Shown: positions 18,153 to 27,295, numbered from the stretch's first letter. The stretch is 64,000 nt of DNA from DASUBV01 sp963822485 (GCA_963822485.1 CAWGHW010000035.1:62001-126000); one strand, 5' to 3'. Program-made: numbers and translations. The notes: generated by a model from the sequence alone, not told the origin.

Positions 18153-19026
18153 TCAGCGGATCAGGGAGAACAGCAGGCAGGCCGCCATCGTCGTCTCCGC
18201 GATGGCGCCGAGCACGTCGCCGGTGATCCCGCCCAGGCGGCGCACGGCCAGCGCCGTCAGCCCGGCCGAGACGGCCAGTCCCGCCGCCGCCCCGACCGCG
18301 AAGACCCACCCGAACGCCGCCGCGGCGGCCAGGTCGGCCAGCACCAGCCCGGCCACCACCGGGCGCGGCACGGAGCCCGCCACCAGCGCGCCAAGCCCCG
18401 AGCCCCGGGCCGCGGGGACGCCGCGGCGGCAGGCCGCCGTCATGGCCAGCCGCGAGGTCACCACCGCCGCCACCACCGCGATGGTGCCGCGGCCGACCGA
18501 CTCGGCCCTGGCCAGCGCGGCTACCTGCACCAGCAGGATCAGCACCAGCGCCACCACGCCGAACGGCCCGATGTCGGACTTCTTCATGATCGCCAGCGCG
18601 TCGCCGGCGGGCCGGCGGCTGCCCAGCCCGTCGGCCAGGTCGGCCAGCCCGTCCAGGTGCAGCCCCCCGGTCAGCGCGGCCAGCGTGCCGATGGCCAGCA
18701 CGGCGCTCAGCAGCGACCCCAGCCGCCCCTCCTGGCCGGCCAGCCACAGCACCCCGGCCGCGGCCAGGCCGAGCAGCAGCCCGACCGCCGGCGCCCACGC
18801 CATGGCCGGCCCGGCGGCCCGCCGCAGGTCGGCCGGCGGCGCTCCGGCCGCCGCGGCGCCCGCCGCCGGGACCGGGGTCGCCGGGCCGTCGCCGGCCGCC
18901 GTGACGCCGGCCGCCGACCGGGACGGCCGCCGGGCCGGGGGCGGGGGCCTGCTCGCCGGCCCGGCGGCCGGGCAGCGGGACGACCGTCAGCAGCGTCACC
19001 GCCAGCCGGAGCTCAGCCCAGAACAT
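18153..19026 (-). CDS. cobS: Adenosylcobinamide-GDP ribazoletransferase, frameshifted
   Basis: Joins adenosylcobinamide-GDP to alpha-ribazole in the last assembly step of cobalamin; a membrane enzyme. The start MFWAELRLAVTLLTVVPLPG is the typical N-terminus and is in one frame; the remainder (MAWAPAVGLLLGL, LTGGLHLDGLADLADGLG, MKKSDIGPFGVVAL) is in another, the shift lying near 18930. Between them is an Ala/Gly/Pro-rich insert longer than usual. The core from 18803 down is complete, including the GGLHLDGLADLADG signature and several membrane segments. No other cobalamin genes are in the window. Confidence 0.85.
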
Positions 19027-19160
19027 GGCACAGCAGCGTACGGCGCTGACGGCCGCGAGCAACCGCGGGCGGCGACCGGCTCGCTCGGCCCGGCCCGCGG
19101 CGGGCGCGAGCCGGTTAGGGTAAATCGCGATCATCAGGACCGAGGGAGGCAGGCGACCGA

Positions 19161-19904
19161 GTGGGGCGGCCCTATGTGCTGCTGTCGGCGGCGATGTCGG
19201 CCGACGGGTACATCGACGACTCCAGCGACCGGCGGCTGGTCCTGTCCGGCCAGGCCGACCTGGACCAGGTGGATGCCGTACGGGCCGAGAGTGACGCCAT
19301 CCTGGTCGGGGCGCGCACCGTCCGCCGGGACAACCCCGGCCTGCGGGTGCGCTCGGCCGCCCGGCGGGCGGAGCGGGAGGCCGCGGGCCGGCCGCCCAGC
19401 CCGGTGCGGGTCACCCTGACCAAGGGCGGCGGCCTGGATCCGGCGGCCCGGTTCTTCGCCGCCGATGACGGCGTGGAGCGCCTGGTGTACGCGCCGGCCG
19501 CGGTGGCGGGCGCCATCGCGGCCCGGCTCGGCGCGGCGGCGACGGTGGTGGGCGGGGCCGAGCCCCTGGCGCTGGCCGGGCTGCTGGCCGACCTGGCCGG
19601 GCGGGGGATCGGGCGCCTGATGGTCGAGGGCGGGGCCGAGGTGCTGGGCCAGTTCCTGGCCGCGGGCCTGGCCGACGAGCTGCGGCTGGCGGTGGCGCCG
19701 GTGCTGGTGGCCGATCCGGGGGCGCCCCGGCTGGTCGCGCTGCCGCCGGGGGAGCCGCCGCCAGGGGACCGGGCGCCGGGGGACCGGGCGCCGGGGGACC
19801 GGGGGCCGGCGGGCTGGCCGCCGGAGCTGCGGCTGGCCGAGGTGGGCCAGGCCGGGCGGATGGCCGTGCTTCGCTATCGGCTGATCGCGGAGGAAACAGC
19901 ATAA
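19161..19904 (+). CDS. RibD C-terminal/dihydrofolate-reductase-like protein
   Basis: 247 residues, GTG start after GGGAGG (11-base spacing). The N-terminus PYVLLSAAMSADGYIDD and ESDAILVGARTVRRDNPGLRV (near residue 42-60) and the nucleotide-binding GRLMVEGGAEVLGQFLAAGL (near 153) are the RibD_C signature of NADPH-dependent pyrimidine reductases. The deaminase domain is absent, so it is a stand-alone reductase, possibly in riboflavin synthesis. A low-complexity insert PGDRAPGDRAPGDRGPAG sits near the C-terminus. Confidence 0.88.
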   Translation: MGRPYVLLSAAMSADGYIDDSSDRRLVLSGQADLDQVDAVRAESDAILVGARTVRRDNPGLRVRSAARRAEREAAGRPPSPVRVTLTKGGGLDPAARFFAADDGVERLVYAPAAVAGAIAARLGAAATVVGGAEPLALAGLLADLAGRGIGRLMVEGGAEVLGQFLAAGLADELRLAVAPVLVADPGAPRLVALPPGEPPPGDRAPGDRAPGDRGPAGWPPELRLAEVGQAGRMAVLRYRLIAEETA

Positions 19905-19977
19905 AACTGGCGCTAGTGGACGAACTGGCCCGATCGGAACGCAGACCGGGAGCGCCATCGGGCTTATCGTGGATGCT

Positions 19978-20469
19978 ATGGCCGAGTGGTGGTCAGTCGA
20001 GGTGTTCCACGGGGACTTCCGCGCCTCGCAATGGCAGCAGTCCTACAGTCAGTCCCTGATCGAGTCCGCGATCTCGCACGGAGCCGTGGACTGGTCCTGG
20101 ACGGAGCACCCTTACGGCGTGGTCTTCGAGGTGTGCTTCGCCGACGACGAGCGGTGGGAGGCGTTCCGCAACCTCCCGTCGGTCCGGGCCGCGCTCGACG
20201 CGGTGCCCGACCCGGTGAACGGCCTGCTGGTGTACCGGGGCCGGGGTGGTGGCGCGGGCGCGCGCAAGCCGCGGCGGCCGCGGCCCAGCGTGGGCGCCGG
20301 GGCGCTCGAGCTGCCCGAGCCCGACGACGACAAGATCCTGGACCTGACCGGCATCGGCCCGGGCCCGGCAAGTGCGCCCGGCCTGAGCTCGGCTGGCGTA
20401 GCCTCGGCCGGCAGGGTTTCGCGCGAGGCGGCCGCCGGCCGCTCGGTGCGACTGAGCCCCACCGCATGA
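19978..20469 (+). CDS. Conserved hypothetical protein
   Basis: About 163 residues. A compact, aromatic-rich N-terminal domain (WWSVEVFHGDFRASQWQQSY, then DWSWTEHPYGVVFEVCF and DDERWEAFRNLPSVRAAL) is followed by a basic patch and an unstructured tail. I do not recognise a family. No clear Shine-Dalgarno precedes the ATG; an in-frame GTG lies three codons upstream. The next gene starts 32 bases after its stop, in a likely four-gene run ending with the sulfurtransferase. Confidence 0.75.
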   Translation: MAEWWSVEVFHGDFRASQWQQSYSQSLIESAISHGAVDWSWTEHPYGVVFEVCFADDERWEAFRNLPSVRAALDAVPDPVNGLLVYRGRGGGAGARKPRRPRPSVGAGALELPEPDDDKILDLTGIGPGPASAPGLSSAGVASAGRVSREAAAGRSVRLSPTA

Positions 20470-20501
20470 GCGAGGGACCCGAGACAGGGCAGGATGGGAA
20501 G

Positions 20502-21095
20502 ATGACTGATACCCGAGCGGTTTCCGGCGGGATGCTGGCCGCGATCGAGCGCAGCGGTTACTACCCTGGGCTGGTCGCTGACGCGGTGTCTTCCGCTATC
20601 GGATCCGAGCCGGTGGTCTCGTACGTCGTGTACCACGACGCCCACTTCGACCCGGGCATGGAGGTGCGCCGGCACATGACCGTGCTGGCGCTGACCCCGA
20701 CCCGGCTGGTCTTCTCGCACACCGACGAGTACCCGGCCGAGGAGAGCGACCCTGAGTCGCGGGCCCAGGCGGAGACCAGCACCGAGGCGGTCCGCTTCGA
20801 CCGCATCGCCTCCGTCGCGCTGACCCGGGCCATCCCCGACCCGGCCTCCTACGTCTCCGGCGTCACGATGCCGAGCGAAGTCGTGCTGACGATCGGCTGG
20901 AACGCGCTGTCCCACATCGAGCTGGAGCCCGCCCACTGCGGCGACGAGAACTGCGAGGCCGATCACGGCTATACCGGCACGATGACGGCCGACGACCTGA
21001 CCCTGCGGGTCAGCGAGACGGCGGACGGCGCGGCCGCGGTGCGCCAGGTCCTGGAGTTCTCCCAGGCCCTGGCCGCGGCCACCAGCAGTCCATGA
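20502..21095 (+). CDS. DUF5998 family protein
   Basis: 197 residues of an actinobacterial family of unknown function. Characteristic opening AAIERSGYYPGLVADAVSSA and VVYHDAHFDPGMEVRRHMTV, then a beta-rich body and a Cys/His-bearing stretch HCGDENCEADHGYTG near residue 145 that could bind metal. An upstream ATG at 20466 overlaps the previous stop, but GGGAAG before 20502 and the family N-terminus favour the later one. Its stop overlaps the next start by four bases (ATGA). Confidence 0.85.
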   Translation: MTDTRAVSGGMLAAIERSGYYPGLVADAVSSAIGSEPVVSYVVYHDAHFDPGMEVRRHMTVLALTPTRLVFSHTDEYPAEESDPESRAQAETSTEAVRFDRIASVALTRAIPDPASYVSGVTMPSEVVLTIGWNALSHIELEPAHCGDENCEADHGYTGTMTADDLTLRVSETADGAAAVRQVLEFSQALAAATSSP

Positions 21096-22279
21096 CGAGC
21101 GCGGAGGCGGTCAGTACCGGCGACCGGGGTGACCGGCCGGGCATGGCCGGGCCGGCGGTGCTGCCGCTGATTCCCCGGTACGGCGAGAGCTCGCTGGCCG
21201 ACCTGGCCACGTCGATACTCGCCTCGCTGGGCGTGCCCGGCGAGGCCAACCCGCTGGACCTGGCCAGCGCCAGCCGGGTCTGCCTGCTGGTGATCGACGG
21301 CCTGGGCTGGGAGCTGCTGCGCCAGCACCCGGCGGCCGCGCCGTTCCTGTCCGAGCTGGCCCGGTCTGGCCGGCCGCTGACGGCCGGCTTCCCGGCCACC
21401 ACGGTGACCAGCCTCAGCTCACTGGGCACCGGCCTGCCGCCCGGCCAGCACGGCATGCTGGGCTACCAGGTCGCGGTGCCCGGCACCGGCCGGCTGCTCA
21501 ACGCGCTGCGCTGGGACAAGCGGGTGGACCCGTTCACCTGGCAGCCAGCGTCGACCGTGTTCGAGCGAGCCACCGCGGCGGGCATCGCGCCGCTGCGCAT
21601 CGCCCAGGGCTCCTACCGCGATTCGGGCCTGTCGTCGGCCGTCATGCGCGGCGCGATCTACCGTCCGGCCGACACGCTGGGTGCCCTGGCCGGGGTGGCA
21701 GCGGCCGCGCTGGCCGAGGAGCCGCGGGCACTGGCCATGGTGTACGACGCGGGGCTCGACTCGACCGGGCACGTGTGCGGCTGCACGTCTGACGCCTGGC
21801 GCTTCCAGCTCGGCCACGTCGACCGGCTGGCTGAGCAGCTGGCCGGGGCGCTGCCGCCGGGCACGGCCATGTACGTCACGGCCGATCACGGCATGGTGGA
21901 CGTGGGCCCCGCGGACCGGGTGGACGCCGACGCGCGGCCGGAACTGCGGGACGGCGTCGCGCTGCTCGGCGGCGAGCCGCGGGCCCGGCACGTCTACGCC
22001 CGGCCGGGCGCGGCCGGCGATGTGCTGGACACCTGGCGGGACACGCTGGGCGCGGCGGCCTGGGTGGTCAGCCGGGAGCAGGCCATCGACGACGGCTGGT
22101 TCGGGCCGGTGCGGGCCGACCTGGCCGACCGGATCGGCGACGTGGTGGCCGCCTCGGCCGGCCCGCTGGCCGTGGTCGCGGCGACCGCGGAGCCGCGCGA
22201 GACGGCCCTGGCCGGCATGCACGGGTCGCTGGCCCCGACCGACCAGCTTGTCCCGTTGCTCACTTATGGGCCCGGATAG
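21092..22279 (+). CDS. Alkaline-phosphatase-superfamily phosphodiesterase
   Basis: 395 residues of the nucleotide pyrophosphatase/phosphodiesterase branch. The metal ligands are visible in order: LLVIDGLGWELL (Asp), GFPATTVTSLSSLGTG with the nucleophilic Thr, VYDAGLDSTGH (Asp and His), VTADHGMVDV (Asp-His) and a C-terminal GMHGSL (His). No signal peptide is seen. The start overlaps the DUF5998 stop, so the two are translationally coupled. The natural substrate is unknown. Confidence 0.9.
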   Translation: MTSAEAVSTGDRGDRPGMAGPAVLPLIPRYGESSLADLATSILASLGVPGEANPLDLASASRVCLLVIDGLGWELLRQHPAAAPFLSELARSGRPLTAGFPATTVTSLSSLGTGLPPGQHGMLGYQVAVPGTGRLLNALRWDKRVDPFTWQPASTVFERATAAGIAPLRIAQGSYRDSGLSSAVMRGAIYRPADTLGALAGVAAAALAEEPRALAMVYDAGLDSTGHVCGCTSDAWRFQLGHVDRLAEQLAGALPPGTAMYVTADHGMVDVGPADRVDADARPELRDGVALLGGEPRARHVYARPGAAGDVLDTWRDTLGAAAWVVSREQAIDDGWFGPVRADLADRIGDVVAASAGPLAVVAATAEPRETALAGMHGSLAPTDQLVPLLTYGPG

Positions 22280-22287
22280 ATCACTGT

Positions 22288-22350
22288 TTGTCCACAGTCG
22301 CGGCGGGGAAGCCGCCCCGGTTATCCACAGAAATGGGGAAGTTGTCCACC
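22288..22350 (+). promoter_or_regulatory. Cluster of three DnaA boxes
   Basis: Three direct DnaA-box sequences: TTGTCCACA (22288-22296, the preferred actinobacterial form), TTATCCACA (22321-22329, the classical consensus) and TTGTCCACC (22342-22350, one mismatch). Start-to-start spacings are 33 and 21 bases, close to three and two helical turns. The last two flank and overlap the predicted start codon of the sulfurtransferase gene. Confidence 0.75.
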
Positions 22351-23217
22351 GACAAGACCTCTGCGGCACGTCTGCTCACCGGCGTAGCTGACCTCGCGGC
22401 CGCCCTGGCCGCCGAGCACCCGCCGGTCGTGCTGGACGTGCGCTGGCGGCTGGGCGGACCGCCGGGCCTGGACAGCTACCAGGCCGGCCACGTGCCCGGA
22501 GCGGCCTTCGCCGACCTGGACCGGGACCTGGCCGCCCCGGCCGGCTCCGGCGGCCGCCACCCGCTGCCCGAGACCGGCGTCTTCCAGGCCGCGATGCGCC
22601 GGGCCGGCATCAGCCAGGCCAGCCCGGTGGTGGTCTACGACGACGGGGACTCCACCGTCGCGGCGCGGGCCTGGTGGCTGCTGCGCTACTTCGGCCACGG
22701 CCGGGTCCGGGTGCTGGACGGCGGGTTCCGGGCCTGGACGCAGGCCGCCCAGCCGGTGAGCACCGAGGTGCCGCAGCCGCGCCTGGGCAGCTTCACGGCC
22801 CGGCCGGGCGGCATGCCGCTGCTCAGCGCGGCGGCCGCGGCCCGGCTGGCCCGGTCCGGCGTGCTGCTCGACGCCCGCGCGGCCGAGCGGTACCGCGGCG
22901 ACACCGAGCCGGTGGACCGGGTCGCCGGCCACATCCCCGGCGCGATCAGTGCCCCCACCGCCGAGAACGTAGGGGCCGACGGCCGGTTCCTGCACGCCGC
23001 CGAGCTGCGCCAGCGGTTCGTCGCCCTGGGCGCGTGCGGCGTCTCGGGCGCGACGGGGCGCCCGGTGGGGGCGTACTGCGGGTCGGGCGTGACCGCGGCC
23101 CACGAGATCCTGGCCCTGGCGCTGGCCGGCCTGCCCGCGGCCCTGTACGTCGGGTCCTGGTCCGGCTGGATCGCCGACCCCCAGCGCCCGGTGGCCACGG
23201 GCGCCGAGCGGGGCTAG
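22333..23217 (+). CDS. sseA: Sulfurtransferase with two rhodanese domains
   Basis: Transfers sulfane sulfur from thiosulfate or 3-mercaptopyruvate to cyanide or thiols. Two rhodanese domains: the inactive N-terminal one (VVLDVRWRLGG, HVPGAAFADLDRDLAAPAG, VVVYDDGDSTVAARAWWLLR) and the catalytic C-terminal one with the active-site loop YCGSGVTAAHEI near residue 250. ATG chosen at 22333 (MGKLSTDK); an upstream in-frame TTG at 22288 is part of a DnaA box. No Shine-Dalgarno is evident. It ends the run that begins at 19978. Confidence 0.88.
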   Translation: MGKLSTDKTSAARLLTGVADLAAALAAEHPPVVLDVRWRLGGPPGLDSYQAGHVPGAAFADLDRDLAAPAGSGGRHPLPETGVFQAAMRRAGISQASPVVVYDDGDSTVAARAWWLLRYFGHGRVRVLDGGFRAWTQAAQPVSTEVPQPRLGSFTARPGGMPLLSAAAAARLARSGVLLDARAAERYRGDTEPVDRVAGHIPGAISAPTAENVGADGRFLHAAELRQRFVALGACGVSGATGRPVGAYCGSGVTAAHEILALALAGLPAALYVGSWSGWIADPQRPVATGAERG

Positions 23218-23737
23218 GCCGGCCACGTCGTGAGCCGGGCTAAGTCGGCCTCCGCCGCGAGCCGGGCTCTGGCGGCCCCGCTCTGTCGAGTGGTCGCCCC
23301 GCTGTGCTGGCCTCGGTCGACCACGGCCGGCGACGGTCGGCCACGTCGTGAGGCGGCCCTGTCACGTCGTGACCGCGCACGTGCGCCTGTCACGTCGGCC
23401 GGGTCGCGCCAAGCTCCCAGCGACGGGAGGGCAACGGGCGGCGGCTCGGTCGGCCTCCGCCGCGAGCCGGACTAGGTCGACGCCTGCCGGTCGGCCCGGC
23501 GCGACAAGCCTCAGTGGCCCCATTAGCCCCATCGGCCAATGGTGTCTCACCAGCCCCGGGCTGCTGGCAATTCGGCTGGGCCTGATGGTCGGTTACAGCG
23601 GTGCCGGAATCTAGGCCACCGTGATCAGGACCGATTTGCCGCAGCGGACTGCGGTCAGCCGGTCACGATCATGGGCTGGCCGGGATGCAGCCGGCCGGAA
23701 TGTCTGTTTGCGGGTGCCCGTAACCCAGACCACCGTG
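23218..23737. other. Gene-free stretch with short repeats
   Basis: No convincing gene on either strand. It holds a 22-bp direct repeat (23244-23265 and 23449-23470, core GGCCTCCGCCGCGAGCC), three copies of CACGTCGTGA (near 23224, 23342, 23363), the last extended to the odd palindrome TCACGTCGTGA (23362-23372), and a small hairpin CCGCAG/CTGCGG near 23640. Function unknown. Confidence 0.6.
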
Positions 23738-23782
23738 ATCACGGACGTCCGGCAGTGAATATCGCTGACGGACGTCCGTGAT
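23738..23782. terminator. Stem-loop, likely bidirectional terminator
   Basis: Perfect 14-bp inverted repeat ATCACGGACGTCCG (23738-23751) and CGGACGTCCGTGAT (23769-23782) with a 17-base loop. It ends directly at the stop codon of the minus-strand J-domain gene. No U-tract follows, as is usual for actinobacterial terminators. Confidence 0.7.
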
Positions 23783-24462
23783 TCATGCGGTTGGCCGGGT
23801 GCGCCGGGCTGGTGGGCGGCCAGGTCCCGGGCGGGGGGCCAGGTCCTGGCGGGCGGTGCGGATGAGCCAGGTCAGGGCTCCGACCATCAGCGCGGGCGTG
23901 GCCGGCTGCCAGCCTGCGATCACCACGACCAGCACGCTTGCCGCGGCGGCGGCCGCCACCCGCAGCGCCAGCCGGCCCGGCCGTCCGCGCCGGACTCGCC
24001 CGGCCCAGCTGGAGCCAGGGACGCCGCGCCCGGCCCAGCGGGCGCCAGGGACGCCGCGCCCGGTCCGGCCAGCAGCACACCCGACCCGTCCGGCCCGGCC
24101 AGCGCCAGGGTCGCCGCGCCCGGTCCGGCACCACACCCGACCCGCCCGGCCCGGCCAGCGCCAGGGACACGGCGTCCGGCGCGGACCGGGCCGGAGCCGG
24201 GGCGGGCCCAGGGCGCCCAGCGGCCGGCGGATCGTGGTCGTCGGGCGGTGGTGCGCAGGTCGGCCAGGGCCTCGTTGCGGCCAAAGCGAGTGCGCAGGTC
24301 GCTGTAGGCGCTCGCGGCCGCGGCGAACTGGGCCGGGTCGCCGCCGTCGGCGCGGTCGGGGTGGGTGGCGGCGGCCACGCGGCGCCAGGCGGCCCGGACG
24401 TCGTCGTCGGTCAGGTCCCGGCTCGCGGCCAGGCCCAGGGCGGCAAAGGGATCGCGGGTCAC
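23783..24462 (-). CDS. J-domain protein with C-terminal membrane hairpin, frameshifted
   Basis: GTG start overlapping the stop of the ATPase gene (GTGA). The first ~70 residues are a DnaJ-type J domain: DPFAALGLAASRDLTDDDVR, RRVAAATHPDRADGG with the diagnostic HPD, then AYSDLRTRFGRNEAL. A Gly/Ala/Pro repeat region follows (24000-24180), in which the frame changes, and in the new frame the protein ends with two hydrophobic segments (VAAAAAASVLVVVIAGW and ALMVGALTWLIRTA) and a basic tail. It may recruit an Hsp70 to the membrane for the partner ATPase; that role is inferred from the operon only. Confidence 0.75.
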
Positions 24463-26513
24463 GGCCGCCTCCCCGGCGCCACCGTGGCCGCCCGGGCCGA
24501 TCGGGCCACCCGTTCCGGCTCGGGCCCGAACGCCGCATCCAGCACTGCCGACACATCAGGCAGCCCCGGCGCACCAGGCAGTCCGGCTACGTCCGGCAGC
24601 GCCGCTGCATTAGGCCGGGCGGCCGGCTCGCCGGGCCGCCCCGGCCCGCCCGGCAGGCCGGGCGCACCAGGCTGAGCCTGCGCCGAGAGAGGCGGCGCTG
24701 CTGAGAGGCCGGGCGACGTCGCAAGATCAGTCGAGCCCGGGTCGCTGGCCTCAGCCGTCACCGGCGCGGGACCCAGGGCTGCGGGCTGGCCGACCAGGCG
24801 GCTGACCTGGACGAACGTCACGCCGCCCCGGTACAGGTAGGCGGCCTGGCCGACGTCGAGCGCGCGGATCAGGGCCGGGTCGGCCACCGGCGCCTCGCGC
24901 ACCTCCGAGCTGCCCGCCCGGCTCCAGCGCGGGTAGCCGATCAGCCGCCGGGTCGTGACCACCACCCGCCGCTGCCCGGCCAGCTCGGTCACCGGCTCGG
25001 GGTGCGGCGTGCGCAGCAGCCAGATGCCGCCCTCGGCCGCGGACACGATCCGGTACCGGTCGGCTTCGTCGGGGGCCAGCCCGTGCCAGGACTGGGCCGA
25101 GACCTGCACCGCCAGGCCGAGCGAGCGCGCCCGCTCGTACAGCGCCCAGATCGGCAGCCGCCGCGAGACCGCGCTGAACTCGTCCACGGCCAGGAGCACC
25201 TCGCGCCGTCCGGGCCCGCCGGCGGTGATGTGGCTGGCCAGCAGGTCGATCAGGGCCCGCGCCTGGGCCTCGGCCACGGCCGTCTCGGCGGTGCCCTCCA
25301 GGATGCAGTACCAGGCGTCCGCGTCGGCCAGCCCGCCCGTCCCGTCCAGCCCCGCGCCCAGCCGCCGGAACAGGGTCCGGTAGCGCAGCGCCACGTCGCC
25401 GATCTGGCGGGCGGCCAGCTGGATCAGGTCCAGCTCGGCGGGGTAGGCCTGGTAGGCCAGCGTCAGCCAGCCGGGATCCAGCCGGGCCAGGAACTCCTCG
25501 TTGCTCACCGGCGGCCCGCCCGGCGCGCCGACGGCCAGGGCGACCACGGCGTCCAGCACGTCGGCGTAGAAGGCCGCGCCGCCGGTGCCGTGCTCGACCA
25601 GGTCGGCCAGCGTGGTGATGAGCTGGCGCGTGGGCAGCGCCCACAGCGACAGCGACGCCTCGTCCGGCCAGATCGCGGTGGTCCTGGCCCCCGCCTCGCG
25701 CAGTACCCGGCGGGCCCGGTCGGCGATCCGGCGCGCGTCGCCGCCGCCCTTGCAGTCCAGCACCACCAGCAACGGCGCCTCGCCCTGCCCGGCGGCGTAC
25801 CGCCGCAGCGCGGTGGCCATGAACGCCGCCCACAGCCTTAACAGCAGCGTGGTCTTGCCGGTGCCGGTCCCGCCGATGACCACCTGGTGCGAGCGCAGCC
25901 GAGAGTAGGGCAGCCGGGCCAGCTCGCGGGTCCGGTGCCCGACCGCGCGGATCACCGACCCGACCAGCACGTCGCCGCCCCGCGTAGTCAGCGGCACCGC
26001 GCCCGGCGCCGCGATCCGGGCCCGTGCGCTGCGCGCCTGATGCCGCCACTGACGCCGGTCGAACGCGATGGCCGATCTCGGCCCGGCCCCGCCCGCCGCG
26101 GACTCCATCGCCCGCAGCCGGCCCGCCCAGGCCGCACCGCCCGCGGCCAGGCCGAGCGGGATCGCGACCGGCGCGATCAGCACCGCGGCGCGCGGGTACT
26201 GCCCGGCCGCGGCCAGCTGCCACATGACCCGCCAGGCCAGGTACGGCGCCTCGGCGACCGGTCGCCACTGGTGCCGGGCCACGGCGATCCCGGCCAGCCA
26301 GGTGACCACCATCGGCGCCAGCCACGCCGCCGCGCGCAGCAGCCGGCCCGGCGGCCAGCCGCGCAGCCACGCGACCCCGGCGCTGACCACGGCGACCAGG
26401 GTCACCGGCGCCGCCGCCACCAGCACGGCAGCCGCGACCAGGACGGCGGCGATGCGCGCGGCCCAGCGGAGCACGCCCCGGATGAGCACCAGGGCCAGCC
26501 ATCGGCCGATCAC
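24459..26513 (-). CDS. FtsK/TraG-like P-loop ATPase (putative DNA-transfer coupling protein)
   Basis: 684 residues with GTG start overlapping the previous stop by four bases. The N-terminal 150 residues contain several membrane helices. The ATPase core has Walker A GGTGTGKTTLLLRL (near residue 214), a basic-rich DCKGGGDARRIADRARRV (near 250), Walker B REVLLAVDEFSAVSRRLPIW (near 440) and QVSAQSWHG as the glutamine motif. The C-terminal 110 residues are disordered Pro/Gly-rich. This is the plan of VirD4/TraG coupling proteins or FtsK-like pumps. The replication-relaxation gene upstream supports a conjugative or mobilisable origin. No relaxase or T4SS genes are present. Confidence 0.85.
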   Translation of the reverse strand: MIGRWLALVLIRGVLRWAARIAAVLVAAAVLVAAAPVTLVAVVSAGVAWLRGWPPGRLLRAAAWLAPMVVTWLAGIAVARHQWRPVAEAPYLAWRVMWQLAAAGQYPRAAVLIAPVAIPLGLAAGGAAWAGRLRAMESAAGGAGPRSAIAFDRRQWRHQARSARARIAAPGAVPLTTRGGDVLVGSVIRAVGHRTRELARLPYSRLRSHQVVIGGTGTGKTTLLLRLWAAFMATALRRYAAGQGEAPLLVVLDCKGGGDARRIADRARRVLREAGARTTAIWPDEASLSLWALPTRQLITTLADLVEHGTGGAAFYADVLDAVVALAVGAPGGPPVSNEEFLARLDPGWLTLAYQAYPAELDLIQLAARQIGDVALRYRTLFRRLGAGLDGTGGLADADAWYCILEGTAETAVAEAQARALIDLLASHITAGGPGRREVLLAVDEFSAVSRRLPIWALYERARSLGLAVQVSAQSWHGLAPDEADRYRIVSAAEGGIWLLRTPHPEPVTELAGQRRVVVTTRRLIGYPRWSRAGSSEVREAPVADPALIRALDVGQAAYLYRGGVTFVQVSRLVGQPAALGPAPVTAEASDPGSTDLATSPGLSAAPPLSAQAQPGAPGLPGGPGRPGEPAARPNAAALPDVAGLPGAPGLPDVSAVLDAAFGPEPERVARSARAATVAPGRRP

Positions 26514-27295
26514 GGCGGGGCCGGGGCGGGCAGCCTGGCGCCGGGCGGCAGGGCCCGGATCTCGATGCGGGCGCCGTCGGCGCCGAGCGCGTCGCGGGCC
26601 CGGCCGACGACGCCGGTGGCGGCGGGGGAGCACAGGTAGATGGCCCTGGCGTGCCGCGGCGGGTGACCGCGCACCCTGGCCTCGGCGGCCGGGGCGCCGT
26701 AGTCGCCGGTGCGGGTCAGCAGCTCGCGCATGATGGCGGTGGTCCGGGCCAGCGTCTTCGGGGTCAGCTCGACCTCGATGGCCCAGCACTCGCCGGCCGG
26801 GGCCGGGCTGGGGTCGGGGTCAGAGCCGGGAGCCGCGTGGTCCGGCCAGTGGACCTCGGCGTCGGGCAGGTGCTCGCGGCGGCCCAGGCGGCCGCCCAGC
26901 CGGGCCCGCAGGTGCCGCTCGCTGCGCCAGTGCGCGCCGGCCCCGGCGTAGGCCGGCACCGCCTCCAGCGCGAGCCGGGCCGCGGTGACCGCGCGCAGGT
27001 GCGCCAGCCGCGACAGGGCGGGCGGGTTCGCGGCGTAGGGCAGCCCGCAGGCCGTCAGCCCGGCCTTGGTCAGCCAGGCCCAGCGCGCGCCGGGGCTGAG
27101 CCGGCCGGTCTCCGCGTGGCCGCGCGCGACCCAGCGGGCGACGATGTCGGCGGCCCGCCGATCGGACACCCCGAGCACGGTCGCGAGCTGGTCAAGCTGG
27201 ACCCCGTACATGTCGGCCGCGAACAGCAGCGCGGCCGTGTCCCGGTCCAGCGCCGGGCGCGCTAACTGTCGTGATGTCCCCTCTGCCCGGATCAC
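26510..27295 (-). CDS. Replication-relaxation family protein
   Basis: About 261 residues. The N-terminal winged helix (ALDRDTAALLFAADMYGVQ, QLATVLGVSDRRAADIVARW, LTKAGLTACGLPY) and the nuclease-like C-terminal half with EVHWPDHA and CWAIEVELTPKTLARTTAIM match the replication-relaxation family found on actinobacterial plasmids and integrated elements. The start is uncertain: the frame is open upstream to 27445, but the GTG at 27293-27295 is nearest to where family members begin. It is the first gene of the three-gene operon with the ATPase and J-domain protein. Confidence 0.8.
   Translation of the reverse strand: MIRAEGTSRQLARPALDRDTAALLFAADMYGVQLDQLATVLGVSDRRAADIVARWVARGHAETGRLSPGARWAWLTKAGLTACGLPYAANPPALSRLAHLRAVTAARLALEAVPAYAGAGAHWRSERHLRARLGGRLGRREHLPDAEVHWPDHAAPGSDPDPSPAPAGECWAIEVELTPKTLARTTAIMRELLTRTGDYGAPAAEARVRGHPPRHARAIYLCSPAATGVVGRARDALGADGARIEIRALPPGARLPAPAPP

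Noticed and set aside
22288..22350. Chromosomal replication origin
   Set aside because: Only three boxes, no AT-rich unwinding region and no dnaA, dnaN, recF or gyrB in the window.
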